The notes under the pieces are model-generated. The model was not told where the DNA came from. It made no database searches and saw only the letters and a program-made list of their open reading frames with translations. DNA of 9,336 nt from Acidobacteriota bacterium. GTDB taxonomy: Bacteria; Acidobacteriota; Holophagae; Thermotomaculales; Thermotomaculaceae. The number at the start of each line of letters is the position of its first letter. Within the stretch, counting starts at the first letter, position 1. Below, piece by piece: positions 1-6,104 of this stretch. The stretch spans positions 1 through 9,336 of the forward strand of contig JAMOUY010000175.1 of the NCBI GenBank assembly GCA_027067895.1, in the 5' to 3' direction. The translations under genes were made by a program, and so were the position numbers.

Positions 1-1
1 A

Positions 2-1000
2 GAGGCAAAAAGAGAGACAGACACAATGGATACCTTTGTTGATTCAAGTTGGTATTATTTCAGGTATATGGACCCGAAAAACGACAAAGAGCCTTTTTCA
101 AAGGAAAAAGCCGACTATTGGAGTCCGGTTGACCTTTACATAGGCGGTATTGAGCACGCAACAATGCATTTGATTTACACAAGGTTTTTTACAATGTTTC
201 TTTACGATTTGGGGCTTGTCCCGGTTGAGGAGCCTGTAAAAAGGCTTCTTACTCAGGGAATGGTTATAAAAGACGGAAGAAAAATGTCAAAATCGCTGGG
301 AAATGTTGTTGACCCTGACGAAATGATACAGAAATACGGCGCCGATGCGGTAAGGCTTTTCATGCTTTTTGCCGCTCCGCCCGAGAAAGAAATTGACTGG
401 CAGGACCAAGGCGCCGAAGGCGCTTTGAGGTTTTTGGCAAAAGTGTGGAATTTCGGCGAAGAAAACAGAGAATTGTTTGAAAACAAAGATGAATTTAACT
501 TCAAATCCCTTTCCGAAAAAGGCAAGAATTTGATAAAGAAACTGCACAAAACAATTAAAAAGGTTTCGGAAGATATAGAAAAGAGAATTCATTTGAATAC
601 CGCAATTGCGTCTTTGATGGAGTTGTTTAACGCCCTTTCGTCTTTTAAACCTGAAAACGAAGAAGATAAAAACGCCGTTAGGGAAACCTTTTTCGGAATT
701 GTAAGAATGCTTATGCCTTTTGCGCCTCATATTTCCTCTGAAATGGGCGAGATTTACGGAATTGACGTTTCCCAATGGCCTGAATTCAATGAAGAATATG
801 CAAAAGACAAAACCTTTCCCCTTGTTGTGCAGGTAAACGGAAAGGTTAAGGCAAAAATAGAAGTTGAGGTTGGAATTGGCGAGGACGAAGCGTTTGAAAT
901 GGCAAAGGCAAACGACAAGGTGGCAAAGGCTTTGGATGGTAAAACTATTGTTAAAAAGATTTATATTCCAAACAGGCTTTTGAATATTGTGGTGAGGTGA
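2..1000 (+). CDS. leuS: Leucyl-tRNA synthetase, C-terminal part (5' end outside window)
   Basis: This class I aminoacyl-tRNA synthetase charges tRNA-Leu with leucine in the cytoplasm. The frame is open to the left edge: in-frame codons before the ATG at 26 read EAKRETDT and run straight into MDTFVDSSWYY, a hallmark LeuS segment, so the ATG at 26 is internal and not the start. About 332 residues are visible. The KMSKS signature, which contacts ATP and the tRNA acceptor end, is intact at nt 281-295 within DGRKMSKSLGN. It is followed by the DPDEMIQKYGADAVRLF segment, the helical anticodon-binding domain, and the small C-terminal domain that ends in LNIVVR, as usual for bacterial LeuS. The HIGH motif and CP1 editing domain must lie to the left; roughly 550 residues are missing judged against E. 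coli LeuS. The stop TGA overlaps the next start (TGATG), suggesting translational coupling to the lptE-like gene. Identification is secure. Confidence 0.97.
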   Translation, partial: EAKRETDTMDTFVDSSWYYFRYMDPKNDKEPFSKEKADYWSPVDLYIGGIEHATMHLIYTRFFTMFLYDLGLVPVEEPVKRLLTQGMVIKDGRKMSKSLGNVVDPDEMIQKYGADAVRLFMLFAAPPEKEIDWQDQGAEGALRFLAKVWNFGEENRELFENKDEFNFKSLSEKGKNLIKKLHKTIKKVSEDIEKRIHLNTAIASLMELFNALSSFKPENEEDKNAVRETFFGIVRMLMPFAPHISSEMGEIYGIDVSQWPEFNEEYAKDKTFPLVVQVNGKVKAKIEVEVGIGEDEAFEMAKANDKVAKALDGKTIVKKIYIPNRLLNIVVR

Positions 1001-1473
1001 TGAAGCGGATTTTTCTACTGTTTGTTTTTACAATTTTTTTGTTTTCCTGCGGTTATAAGGTGAAAACCTTTGCCGATAAATCTTTTGCCATAAAATCGTT
1101 TAAATTCCACGATTCTTTTCTCTTTGAGTTTAAAAAAGATATTGAATGGAGTATTGAGGAAAGTTTGCAGGATGCAGGGTTTGTCAAAAGCAGCGAGCCC
1201 GATTTTGAAATTTTTGTTTCTTTGGAAAATATAAAGTCAAGAACGATACAAAGCGGACAGGATAACAGGCAGACGGCGAAAGAGATTGTTTATTTGCTGA
1301 AAGCAGAGATACGAAAAGGGGAAAACTCAAAAACTTTTTCCGACAAAATCAAGGTTTATCAGAAATTTCCCGTTTCTTCGGAATACTTTGTTGACAAAAG
1401 AAAAGAGATTGCCAAAGACCTTTCAAATCAAATTGCGTTAAGGATGGAAGCATGGCTGAGTTCCCTAATGTAA
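1000..1473 (+). CDS. lptE: LptE-like LPS-assembly outer-membrane lipoprotein
   Basis: Predicted lipoprotein of 157 residues. The N-terminus is a lipoprotein signal peptide: MKR, a hydrophobic stretch (residues 4-15), then the lipobox-like LFSC with the acylated cysteine at position 17. The mature protein begins CGYK, as LptE proteins typically begin (CGY/CGF). The body is a small alpha/beta domain with the NRQTAKEIVYLLKAEI strand region and a C-terminal helix (residues about 135-152), consistent with the LptE/RlpB fold. LptE plugs the LptD barrel, which inserts lipopolysaccharide into the outer leaflet of the outer membrane. The family diverges strongly, so the call rests on signal peptide, size, CGY start and position between leuS and holA, where E. 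coli also has it. The ATG at 1000 is preferred; a GTG at 997 would add one residue. The start overlaps the leuS stop and the 3' end overlaps holA by 22 nt, so all three are probably co-translated. Confidence 0.8.
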   Translation: MKRIFLLFVFTIFLFSCGYKVKTFADKSFAIKSFKFHDSFLFEFKKDIEWSIEESLQDAGFVKSSEPDFEIFVSLENIKSRTIQSGQDNRQTAKEIVYLLKAEIRKGENSKTFSDKIKVYQKFPVSSEYFVDKRKEIAKDLSNQIALRMEAWLSSLM

Positions 1474-2405
1474 TTGTTGTTGAAGGAGAGGAATATTATT
1501 TAAGGAAAAAGAAGATTGAGGAAATTGTTGAAAAAATTCTGTCCGGCGGTTTTTCCGATTTTAATTACCTGAAACTTGACGGGAAAAAGGTTTCTTTAAG
1601 GGAAATTCTCTCTTCTTTTGAAGAGTTGCCCTTCGGCGCGCCCAAAAGGGTTGTCCATGTTGAGGATTTTGACAAGGTTAAGGTTAAATCTTCCGAAAAA
1701 AAGATTGAAAAAATGTTTGTTAAGGCAATTTCTTCCGGGAATATAACCAAAACTTTTTTAATTCTTGAATGCAATTCTCTTGATAAAAGGTCTGCTTTGA
1801 ACAAAAGCATAGCAAAGGTTGCCAAAGTGTTTTCCTTTAAGAAAAAAAGGGAGTGGGAATTTCCGTCTTTAATTTCCGAGTATTGCAGAGAAAAGGGATA
1901 CAAAATAGACAGGGACGGAGTTGATTTAATCGCTTCATCCTTTTCGGATTTGATGAGTTTGTTTTCCGAACTTGATAAATTGTTTGCATACAAAAAAGAC
2001 GACAAAACGATAACCGTTGAAGATATTAGGAAAGTGATTTTCCCGTCAAAAGAATACACTTTTTTTGATATTCAGGATGCGATAATTACAAGAAACGCAA
2101 AAAAAACTTTTAAAGTTGCAAACTCTTTGCTTGAAAGCGGGGTTTCCCTTGCTTCAATTTTCGGGTTTCTTGAATCTTCTTTCAAAAAAGCATACAATTT
2201 TGCGTTTGAGGAAAAGCCTAAAAATCCCTCTTTTTACGAAAGAAAACTTTTATCCCTTGCCTCAATTTTCGGCAGACAGGGGATAGAAAAATCATTGGTG
2301 ATAATTTACAAAGTGCTTGCTCTTTCAAGAAAAGGTACGCTTTCCGACGGAGTTTATTTGAATTATCTTATAACTTTTTTAAACAAGATTTCAGGGGCAA
2401 AATAA
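1452..2405 (+). CDS. holA: DNA polymerase III delta subunit (clamp loader)
   Basis: A protein of 317 residues, close to the usual 320-350 of HolA. Delta opens the beta sliding clamp and loads it on primed DNA as part of the clamp-loader complex at the replication fork. The N-terminal stretch VVEGEEYYLRKKKIEEI (residues 9-25) matches the family's opening strand and helix, where the ATP-loop region is degenerate and there is no Walker A, as expected for delta. The middle part (about 130-200) has the lid-like helical pattern with YCREKGYKIDRDGVDLI and the FFDIQDAIITRNAKK segment typical of HolA. The C-terminal helical collar domain (about 210-315) follows. The ATG at 1452 is preceded by AGGA (1441-1444, 7-nt spacer) inside the upstream gene. 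The gene closes the leuS-lptE-holA block. Individual residues are weakly conserved in this family, but order, length and segment pattern agree. Confidence 0.9.
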   Translation: MAEFPNVIVVEGEEYYLRKKKIEEIVEKILSGGFSDFNYLKLDGKKVSLREILSSFEELPFGAPKRVVHVEDFDKVKVKSSEKKIEKMFVKAISSGNITKTFLILECNSLDKRSALNKSIAKVAKVFSFKKKREWEFPSLISEYCREKGYKIDRDGVDLIASSFSDLMSLFSELDKLFAYKKDDKTITVEDIRKVIFPSKEYTFFDIQDAIITRNAKKTFKVANSLLESGVSLASIFGFLESSFKKAYNFAFEEKPKNPSFYERKLLSLASIFGRQGIEKSLVIIYKVLALSRKGTLSDGVYLNYLITFLNKISGAK

Positions 2406-2433
2406 AAGTGTTTTTTTTTTCACAAAACTGTAT

Positions 2434-2439
2434 TATAAT
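2434..2439 (+). promoter_or_regulatory. Candidate -10 box upstream of mglB
   Basis: A perfect TATAAT lies 30 nt before the mglB start, in the only gap (64 nt) between holA and mglB. The expected -35 position falls in a run of ten T (2411-2420), which does not match TTGACA, so the -35 is weak. The T-run could act as flexible or bent DNA. A transcript start near 2445 would leave a short leader containing the ribosome site. This marks the likely start of the mglB-mglA-cysE-selB operon. Confidence 0.45.
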
Positions 2440-2454
2440 AACCAATAGTTAGAA

Positions 2455-2461
2455 AAAGGGG
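2455..2461 (+). promoter_or_regulatory. Ribosome binding site of mglB
   Basis: AAAGGGG lies 8 nt upstream of the ATG at 2470. It supports this start and is one of the clearest purine-rich ribosome sites in the window. The following genes mglA and cysE lack a comparable site and probably depend on translational coupling. Confidence 0.6.
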
Positions 2462-2469
2462 ATTGGCTT

Positions 2470-2970
2470 ATGGCTTTACCAGATTTTGTAATGTATGAAG
2501 AAGAATACAACAAATTAAAAGAGGTTATTGAGAGATTAAAAGAGGAAAGCGGCTCTAAAATTGTTTTTCTTGTTGATAAAAACGGACAGCAGATAGCGGG
2601 TGCAGGCGAGTTGGGCAATATTGACGCAACATCTCTTGCCTCTTTAACAGCGGGAAACGTTGCCGCAACCGACGGTTTGGCAAAACTAATCGGTGAAAAA
2701 GAATTTTCTTTGCTTTTTCATGAGGGAGAGAGGGACAACCTTCATATTTCCATTGTGGGAAAGAGGGGTATTCTTGTGGTAATTTTTGACAACAAGGCGA
2801 CGTTGGGGCTTGTCAGGTTGAGGGTAAAAAAGGCTTCTCAGGAACTTGAAAAAATCTTTGATTTAATTGATGAGAAGGCTAAGAAGCAGGTAGGTGATTC
2901 CGAAAACTTTGAATCGCCTTTTGCGGAAATAACAGAAGACGATATTGATAAATTATTCGGCGATATTTAA
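2470..2970 (+). CDS. mglB: MglB, roadblock/LC7 polarity protein, co-regulator of MglA
   Basis: A 166-residue roadblock/LC7-domain protein (domain about residues 8-133). In Myxococcus and Thermus, MglB dimers bind the Ras-like GTPase MglA, stimulate its GTP hydrolysis, and confine MglA-GTP to one cell pole, controlling gliding and type IV pilus motility and their reversals. The sequence is strongly MglB-like: VMYEEEYNKLKEVIERLKEE opens the first helix, FLVDKNGQQIAGAGE (33-47) gives the central strands, DATSLASLTAGNVAATDGLAKLIG (52-75) the signature helix, and VVIFDNKATLGLVRLRVKKA (103-122) the last strand and helix. This makes it clearly MglB rather than a generic roadblock protein. A poorly structured linker (about 134-150) leads to an acidic tail, SPFAEITEDDIDKLFGDI (149-166). 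The corresponding C-terminal helix in Myxococcus MglB is reported to contact MglA and affect nucleotide exchange. The start has a good ribosome site; mglA begins 2 nt after the stop. Confidence 0.95.
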   Translation: MALPDFVMYEEEYNKLKEVIERLKEESGSKIVFLVDKNGQQIAGAGELGNIDATSLASLTAGNVAATDGLAKLIGEKEFSLLFHEGERDNLHISIVGKRGILVVIFDNKATLGLVRLRVKKASQELEKIFDLIDEKAKKQVGDSENFESPFAEITEDDIDKLFGDI

Positions 2971-2972
2971 TT

Positions 2973-3551
2973 ATGGCTTTCATAAATCATGCGGCAAAAG
3001 AGATAAATTGTAAAATTGTGTACTACGGTCCCGGCTTATGCGGGAAGACTACAAATTTGCAGTATATTTACACTAAAACTGCGGAAGAAAGAAAGGGGAA
3101 AATGATTTCCCTTGCCACCGAAACAGACAGGACTTTGTATTTTGACTTTCTTCCAATAGATATAGGCACAATTCACGGATTTAAGGTTAAATTCCAACTT
3201 TACACCGTTCCCGGTCAGGTTTTTTACAACGCATCAAGGAAGTTGATTTTAAAAGGGGCGGACGGAGTGATTTTTGTTGCGGACTCTCAGGAAGAGAGGT
3301 TTGAAGCAAATATTGAATCCCTTGAAAACTTGCAGGAAAACCTTATTGAAAACAATTTAAGCCTTGACCTTATTCCCTATGTTTTGCAGTTAAACAAAAG
3401 AGACCTTCCCAATGTGGTGCCTGTTGAAGAACTTATTCAGGAGTTAAGGTACAAAGGAGAGCCTTATTTTGAGGCTGTTGCTATTCAGGGGCTTGGAGTT
3501 TTTGAAACATTTAAGGCTTGCGCTAAACAGGTATTGCAGACTCTAAGATAA
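2973..3551 (+). CDS. mglA: MglA, Ras-like small GTPase for cell polarity
   Basis: A 192-residue small GTPase, the length typical of MglA. GTP-bound MglA localises to the leading pole and recruits effectors of gliding motility and type IV pili; MglB is its regulator. All nucleotide-binding motifs are intact: the P-loop GPGLCGKTT at residues 19-27, the switch I region with Arg53 in [11 protein letters not shown], the switch II motif TVPGQ at 78-82 (with Gln82), and the base-specificity motif NKRD at 141-144. The residue corresponding to the usual P-loop or DxxG aspartate is replaced by Thr78, which is characteristic of MglA rather than of eukaryotic Ras. Arg53 and Gln82 are the residues assigned to GTP hydrolysis in studied MglA proteins. 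An active switch is therefore predicted. There is no convincing ribosome site before the ATG, so translation is probably coupled to mglB, which would keep the two proteins in fixed ratio. Confidence 0.97.
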   Translation: MAFINHAAKEINCKIVYYGPGLCGKTTNLQYIYTKTAEERKGKMISLATETDRTLYFDFLPIDIGTIHGFKVKFQLYTVPGQVFYNASRKLILKGADGVIFVADSQEERFEANIESLENLQENLIENNLSLDLIPYVLQLNKRDLPNVVPVEELIQELRYKGEPYFEAVAIQGLGVFETFKACAKQVLQTLR

Positions 3552-3553
3552 AA

Positions 3554-4162
3554 ATGCTTTCCTTTTTTAAAACCTTTAAAGAGGATGTAAAAGCGGTTTT
3601 TAGGAACGACCCTGCCGCAACCAACATAGTTGAGGTTTTGCTCACCTATCCCGGCTTGCATGCCATTACTTTTCATCGTTTAATTCATTTTTTATGGAAA
3701 ATCGGAATTCCCGTTTTGCCGAGGTTTTTGTCCCATATAAACAGATTTTTTACGGGAATAGAAATCCATCCCGGCGCAAAAATAGGGAAGGGCGTGTTTA
3801 TTGACCACGGAATGGGTACGGTAATCGGGGAAACTGCCGAAATCGGAGATTTCTGCGTGCTTTTCCATCAGGTTACATTAGGCGGAAGAGGGAAAGAAAA
3901 GGGTAAAAAAAGGCATCCGACTTTGAAAAACAACGTATTTGTCGGTGCCGGCGCAAAAATTTTGGGTCCCGTTGAAATTGGGGAAAACTCAAAAATCGGT
4001 GCGGATGCGGTTGTCCTTGATTCTATTCCCCCCAATGCTACCGCTGTCGGACATCCTGCCGTTGTTATACGTATAAACGGTAAAAAAGTAGGGGATTACT
4101 GTACTTTGAGGCATAGAAAATCCATTGAGCACAAGGTTATCAAAGAAGGAGCGGAAAAATAA
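3554..4162 (+). CDS. cysE: Serine O-acetyltransferase (short form)
   Basis: A 202-residue left-handed beta-helix acetyltransferase that makes O-acetyl-L-serine from serine and acetyl-CoA, the first step of cysteine synthesis. An N-terminal helical part (about 1-65) precedes hexapeptide repeats, including [20 protein letters not shown] (69-88), [11 protein letters not shown], and [35 protein letters not shown]. The catalytic His85 in FIDHGMG and the acidic partner Glu70 stand 15 residues apart, as do the Asp/His pair of E. coli CysE; Glu at this place is common in short CysE forms. The loop [14 protein letters not shown] carries His121. The AVGHPAVV turn closes the helix. The protein is shorter at the N-terminus than the 273-residue E. 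coli enzyme, as in many Gram-positive and deep-branching bacteria. No cysK is nearby. The gene starts 2 nt after mglA without a clear ribosome site and is followed 1 nt later by selB. A related serine acetyltransferase with another partner pathway cannot be excluded. Confidence 0.93.
   Translation: MLSFFKTFKEDVKAVFRNDPAATNIVEVLLTYPGLHAITFHRLIHFLWKIGIPVLPRFLSHINRFFTGIEIHPGAKIGKGVFIDHGMGTVIGETAEIGDFCVLFHQVTLGGRGKEKGKKRHPTLKNNVFVGAGAKILGPVEIGENSKIGADAVVLDSIPPNATAVGHPAVVIRINGKKVGDYCTLRHRKSIEHKVIKEGAEK
4146..4151 (+). promoter_or_regulatory. Ribosome binding site of selB
   Basis: AAGGAG lies inside the 3' end of cysE, 12 nt before the ATG at 4164. The spacing is rather long, but the site supports starting SelB at 4164, where the protein begins MLKRQVIVGTAGHVDHG as the family does, rather than at the upstream in-frame codon at 4125, which would add 13 charged residues encoded within cysE. 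Confidence 0.5.
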
Positions 4163-4163
4163 C

Positions 4164-6032
4164 ATGCTTAAACGTCAGGTGATTGTCGGCACTGCGGGAC
4201 ACGTTGACCACGGGAAAACCACCCTTGTCTATAAACTAACCGGCATAGATGCGGATAGATGGGAAGAGGAAAAAAGAAGGGGAATTACCATAGATATAGG
4301 TTTCGCTCACATGGATTTCGGTGATATTTCGGTTAGTTTTATTGATGTGCCGGGTCATAAGGATTTTGTTACAAACATGCTTGCAGGCGTTCATTCAATA
4401 GATTTTGCCGTTTTAATAGTTGCCGCTGACGAGTCGGTAATGCCTCAAACAAAAGAGCATTTTGAAATTCTAAACCTTTTGGGAATAAGGCATATTTTCC
4501 CGGTAATCACGAAAATTGATTTGGTTGACAATGATATGCTTTCTCTTGTTGAACTTGAAATTGACGAATTGTTTGAAAGTGCGGGAAGAGAAGTTGACAA
4601 AATTTTTAAAGTAAGCGCAACAACGGGAGAAGGAATTGAAGATTTTAAGGCTTTTCTGTTTGATTTTTCCAAAAAAATTGACAATTTTAACAATTTAAGA
4701 CCGCCTTATCTGAATGTTGACAGAAGTTTTTCCATAAAGGGATACGGGACTGTTATTACTGGCACATTAATGGCAGGAAGCCTTGCGGTTAACGATGAGA
4801 TTATGCTTCTTCCCGGGGGAAAAAGGGGAAAAATCAGAAATATAAATACCCACGGGGAAAAGGTTGAAAAAATTTCCGCAAAGAAAAGGACCGCTTTAAA
4901 CCTTCCGTCTTTTGAAAAAGAGGAAATTAAAAGGGGAAATGTGGCACTTAAAGACAATTTAGACATAACTACTCAGATTGTTGACGCAAAAATTAAAGTT
5001 ATAGGCGGATATAAAAAATTCAAAGACTTGACAAGGGTTAGGGTTAGTATAGGCACGGAGGACGCAATAGCAAGGGTAAAACTTCTTGAAAACAAAGATT
5101 TGAAAGTCCCTTTTGAAACATATTGCCAGTTAAGGTTTGAAGAGCCTGTTGCGTGCTTTACGGGAGAGAGGTTTGTATTAAGGCATTTTTCCCCGCTTTT
5201 TACGGTTGGAGGCGGGGTTGTTTTGGATAACAAGCCTAAAAAAAGAAAAGGATACAGGGGAGTTGAAGAAATAAAGAAAAAGGATTCTTCGGATTTTGAA
5301 GCGGTTTTTTTGGCAATTCTTGAAGAAGAGGGGCAAATTGAAACGGAAAGATTAAGGGAAAGGCTTTTTCTTAATTCGGAAATTTTTTCAAAACTTACAA
5401 ACAATTTAAAAAAAAGCGGAAAAATAATAGTTTTAAAAACAAAGCCTATAATTTTTTCGCCGGATTACTATGCTGATATAACTTCACGCATAATTGAAAA
5501 GGCAAGAAAATTTCATGATGAAAATCCGAGGAAACCGGGGATTCCCTATGCTTATTTTGAGATTTCGGAAAAGCCGGTGCTTGACGCAATTATAGAAAAG
5601 AAAAAACTCATAAAGGAAAAGGATGTTGTCAGGCTTCCGAATTTTAAAAGCAGTTTGTCCGTTGATGAAAACAAAGAGTTTCGGAAACTTTTGGAAATTC
5701 TTGAAAAAGGCGGATTAACACCGCCTATGATGAATGTTTTGGCAAGTGAATTTAAGGACAAAAATTTGTTAAAAGATTTGATTTCAAGGGGAATAAAAGA
5801 GAAAAAACTTGTAAGGGTAAATTCCGATTTCTATTTAACAGCCGAAAACTTTGCTTCTTTTATGGAAAGATTTAAAACTTTTGCACAGAAGCATAACGAG
5901 TTTTCAATTCAAGATATAAAGCCTGTTTTTAATATTTCGCGGAGATACCTTGTTTCTTTGCTTGAATACCTTGACGGTGAAGGGATTACCGTAAAAAAGG
6001 AAAGTAAAAGAAAAGTGATAAAGATGCCGTAA
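4164..6032 (+). CDS. selB: Selenocysteine-specific elongation factor SelB
   Basis: A 622-residue GTPase that delivers selenocysteinyl-tRNA(Sec) to the ribosome at UGA codons followed by a SECIS hairpin; E. coli SelB has about 614 residues. The GTPase domain carries GHVDHGKT (residues 12-19), the RRGITIDIGFAHMDF segment (38-52) that distinguishes SelB from EF-Tu, DVPGH (61-65), and TKID (116-119), the SelB form of the NKxD motif. EF-Tu-like domains 2 and 3 follow (about 185-360), with KGYGTVITGTLMAG early and FTVGGGVVLDN at the end. The remaining 250 residues are charged and helix-rich, matching the tandem winged helices that bind the SECIS RNA; RYLVSLLEYLDGEGITVKK near the C-terminus is a typical last winged helix. 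Neither selA, selD nor the tRNA gene selC is in the window. The gene lies 1 nt after cysE and is the last of the apparent operon. Its presence means UGA may be read as selenocysteine in this genome. Confidence 0.97.
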   Translation: MLKRQVIVGTAGHVDHGKTTLVYKLTGIDADRWEEEKRRGITIDIGFAHMDFGDISVSFIDVPGHKDFVTNMLAGVHSIDFAVLIVAADESVMPQTKEHFEILNLLGIRHIFPVITKIDLVDNDMLSLVELEIDELFESAGREVDKIFKVSATTGEGIEDFKAFLFDFSKKIDNFNNLRPPYLNVDRSFSIKGYGTVITGTLMAGSLAVNDEIMLLPGGKRGKIRNINTHGEKVEKISAKKRTALNLPSFEKEEIKRGNVALKDNLDITTQIVDAKIKVIGGYKKFKDLTRVRVSIGTEDAIARVKLLENKDLKVPFETYCQLRFEEPVACFTGERFVLRHFSPLFTVGGGVVLDNKPKKRKGYRGVEEIKKKDSSDFEAVFLAILEEEGQIETERLRERLFLNSEIFSKLTNNLKKSGKIIVLKTKPIIFSPDYYADITSRIIEKARKFHDENPRKPGIPYAYFEISEKPVLDAIIEKKKLIKEKDVVRLPNFKSSLSVDENKEFRKLLEILEKGGLTPPMMNVLASEFKDKNLLKDLISRGIKEKKLVRVNSDFYLTAENFASFMERFKTFAQKHNEFSIQDIKPVFNISRRYLVSLLEYLDGEGITVKKESKRKVIKMP

Positions 6033-6046
6033 TTTTTTATTATTGC

Positions 6047-6075
6047 TTGAAAATATTTGTTTTTTGTTCCAAAAT
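6047..6075 (+). promoter_or_regulatory. Candidate sigma-70 type promoter of the FecR-domain gene
   Basis: TTGAAA (6047-6052, five of six matches to TTGACA) is followed after 17 nt by CAAAAT (6070-6075, four of six to TATAAT). The gap after selB is 72 nt and holds no convincing terminator, so some read-through from selB is possible. A ribosome site AGGGGA (6094-6099) stands 5 nt before the ATG at 6105. The region is AT-rich, so chance matches are likely. Confidence 0.35.
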
Positions 6076-6104
6076 AGAAGGAAAAGAGTGAATAGGGGAC
6101 GAGT

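Noticed and set aside
287..775. Long open frame on the minus strand within leuS, and similar ones under holA, selB and mreB
   Set aside because: These lie wholly inside well-identified genes, lack family resemblance, and have Ser/Phe/Leu-rich sequence expected from antisense reading of Lys/Glu-rich AT-rich genes.
998..1000. TGA at the leuS end as a possible selenocysteine codon, given SelB
   Set aside because: The protein already ends at the conserved LeuS terminus (LNIVVR), and reading through gives sequence overlapping the signal peptide of the next gene with no family resemblance.
2411..2423. Run of ten T flanked by GTG and CAC after holA, as a terminator
   Set aside because: The flanks give only three base pairs around the T-run and no GC-rich stem precedes the T tract, so it does not resemble a Rho-independent terminator.
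4125..4163. Upstream in-frame start for SelB overlapping cysE
   Set aside because: The extra 13 residues are charged, not part of the SelB family start, and the ribosome site AAGGAG at 4146-4151 fits the ATG at 4164.
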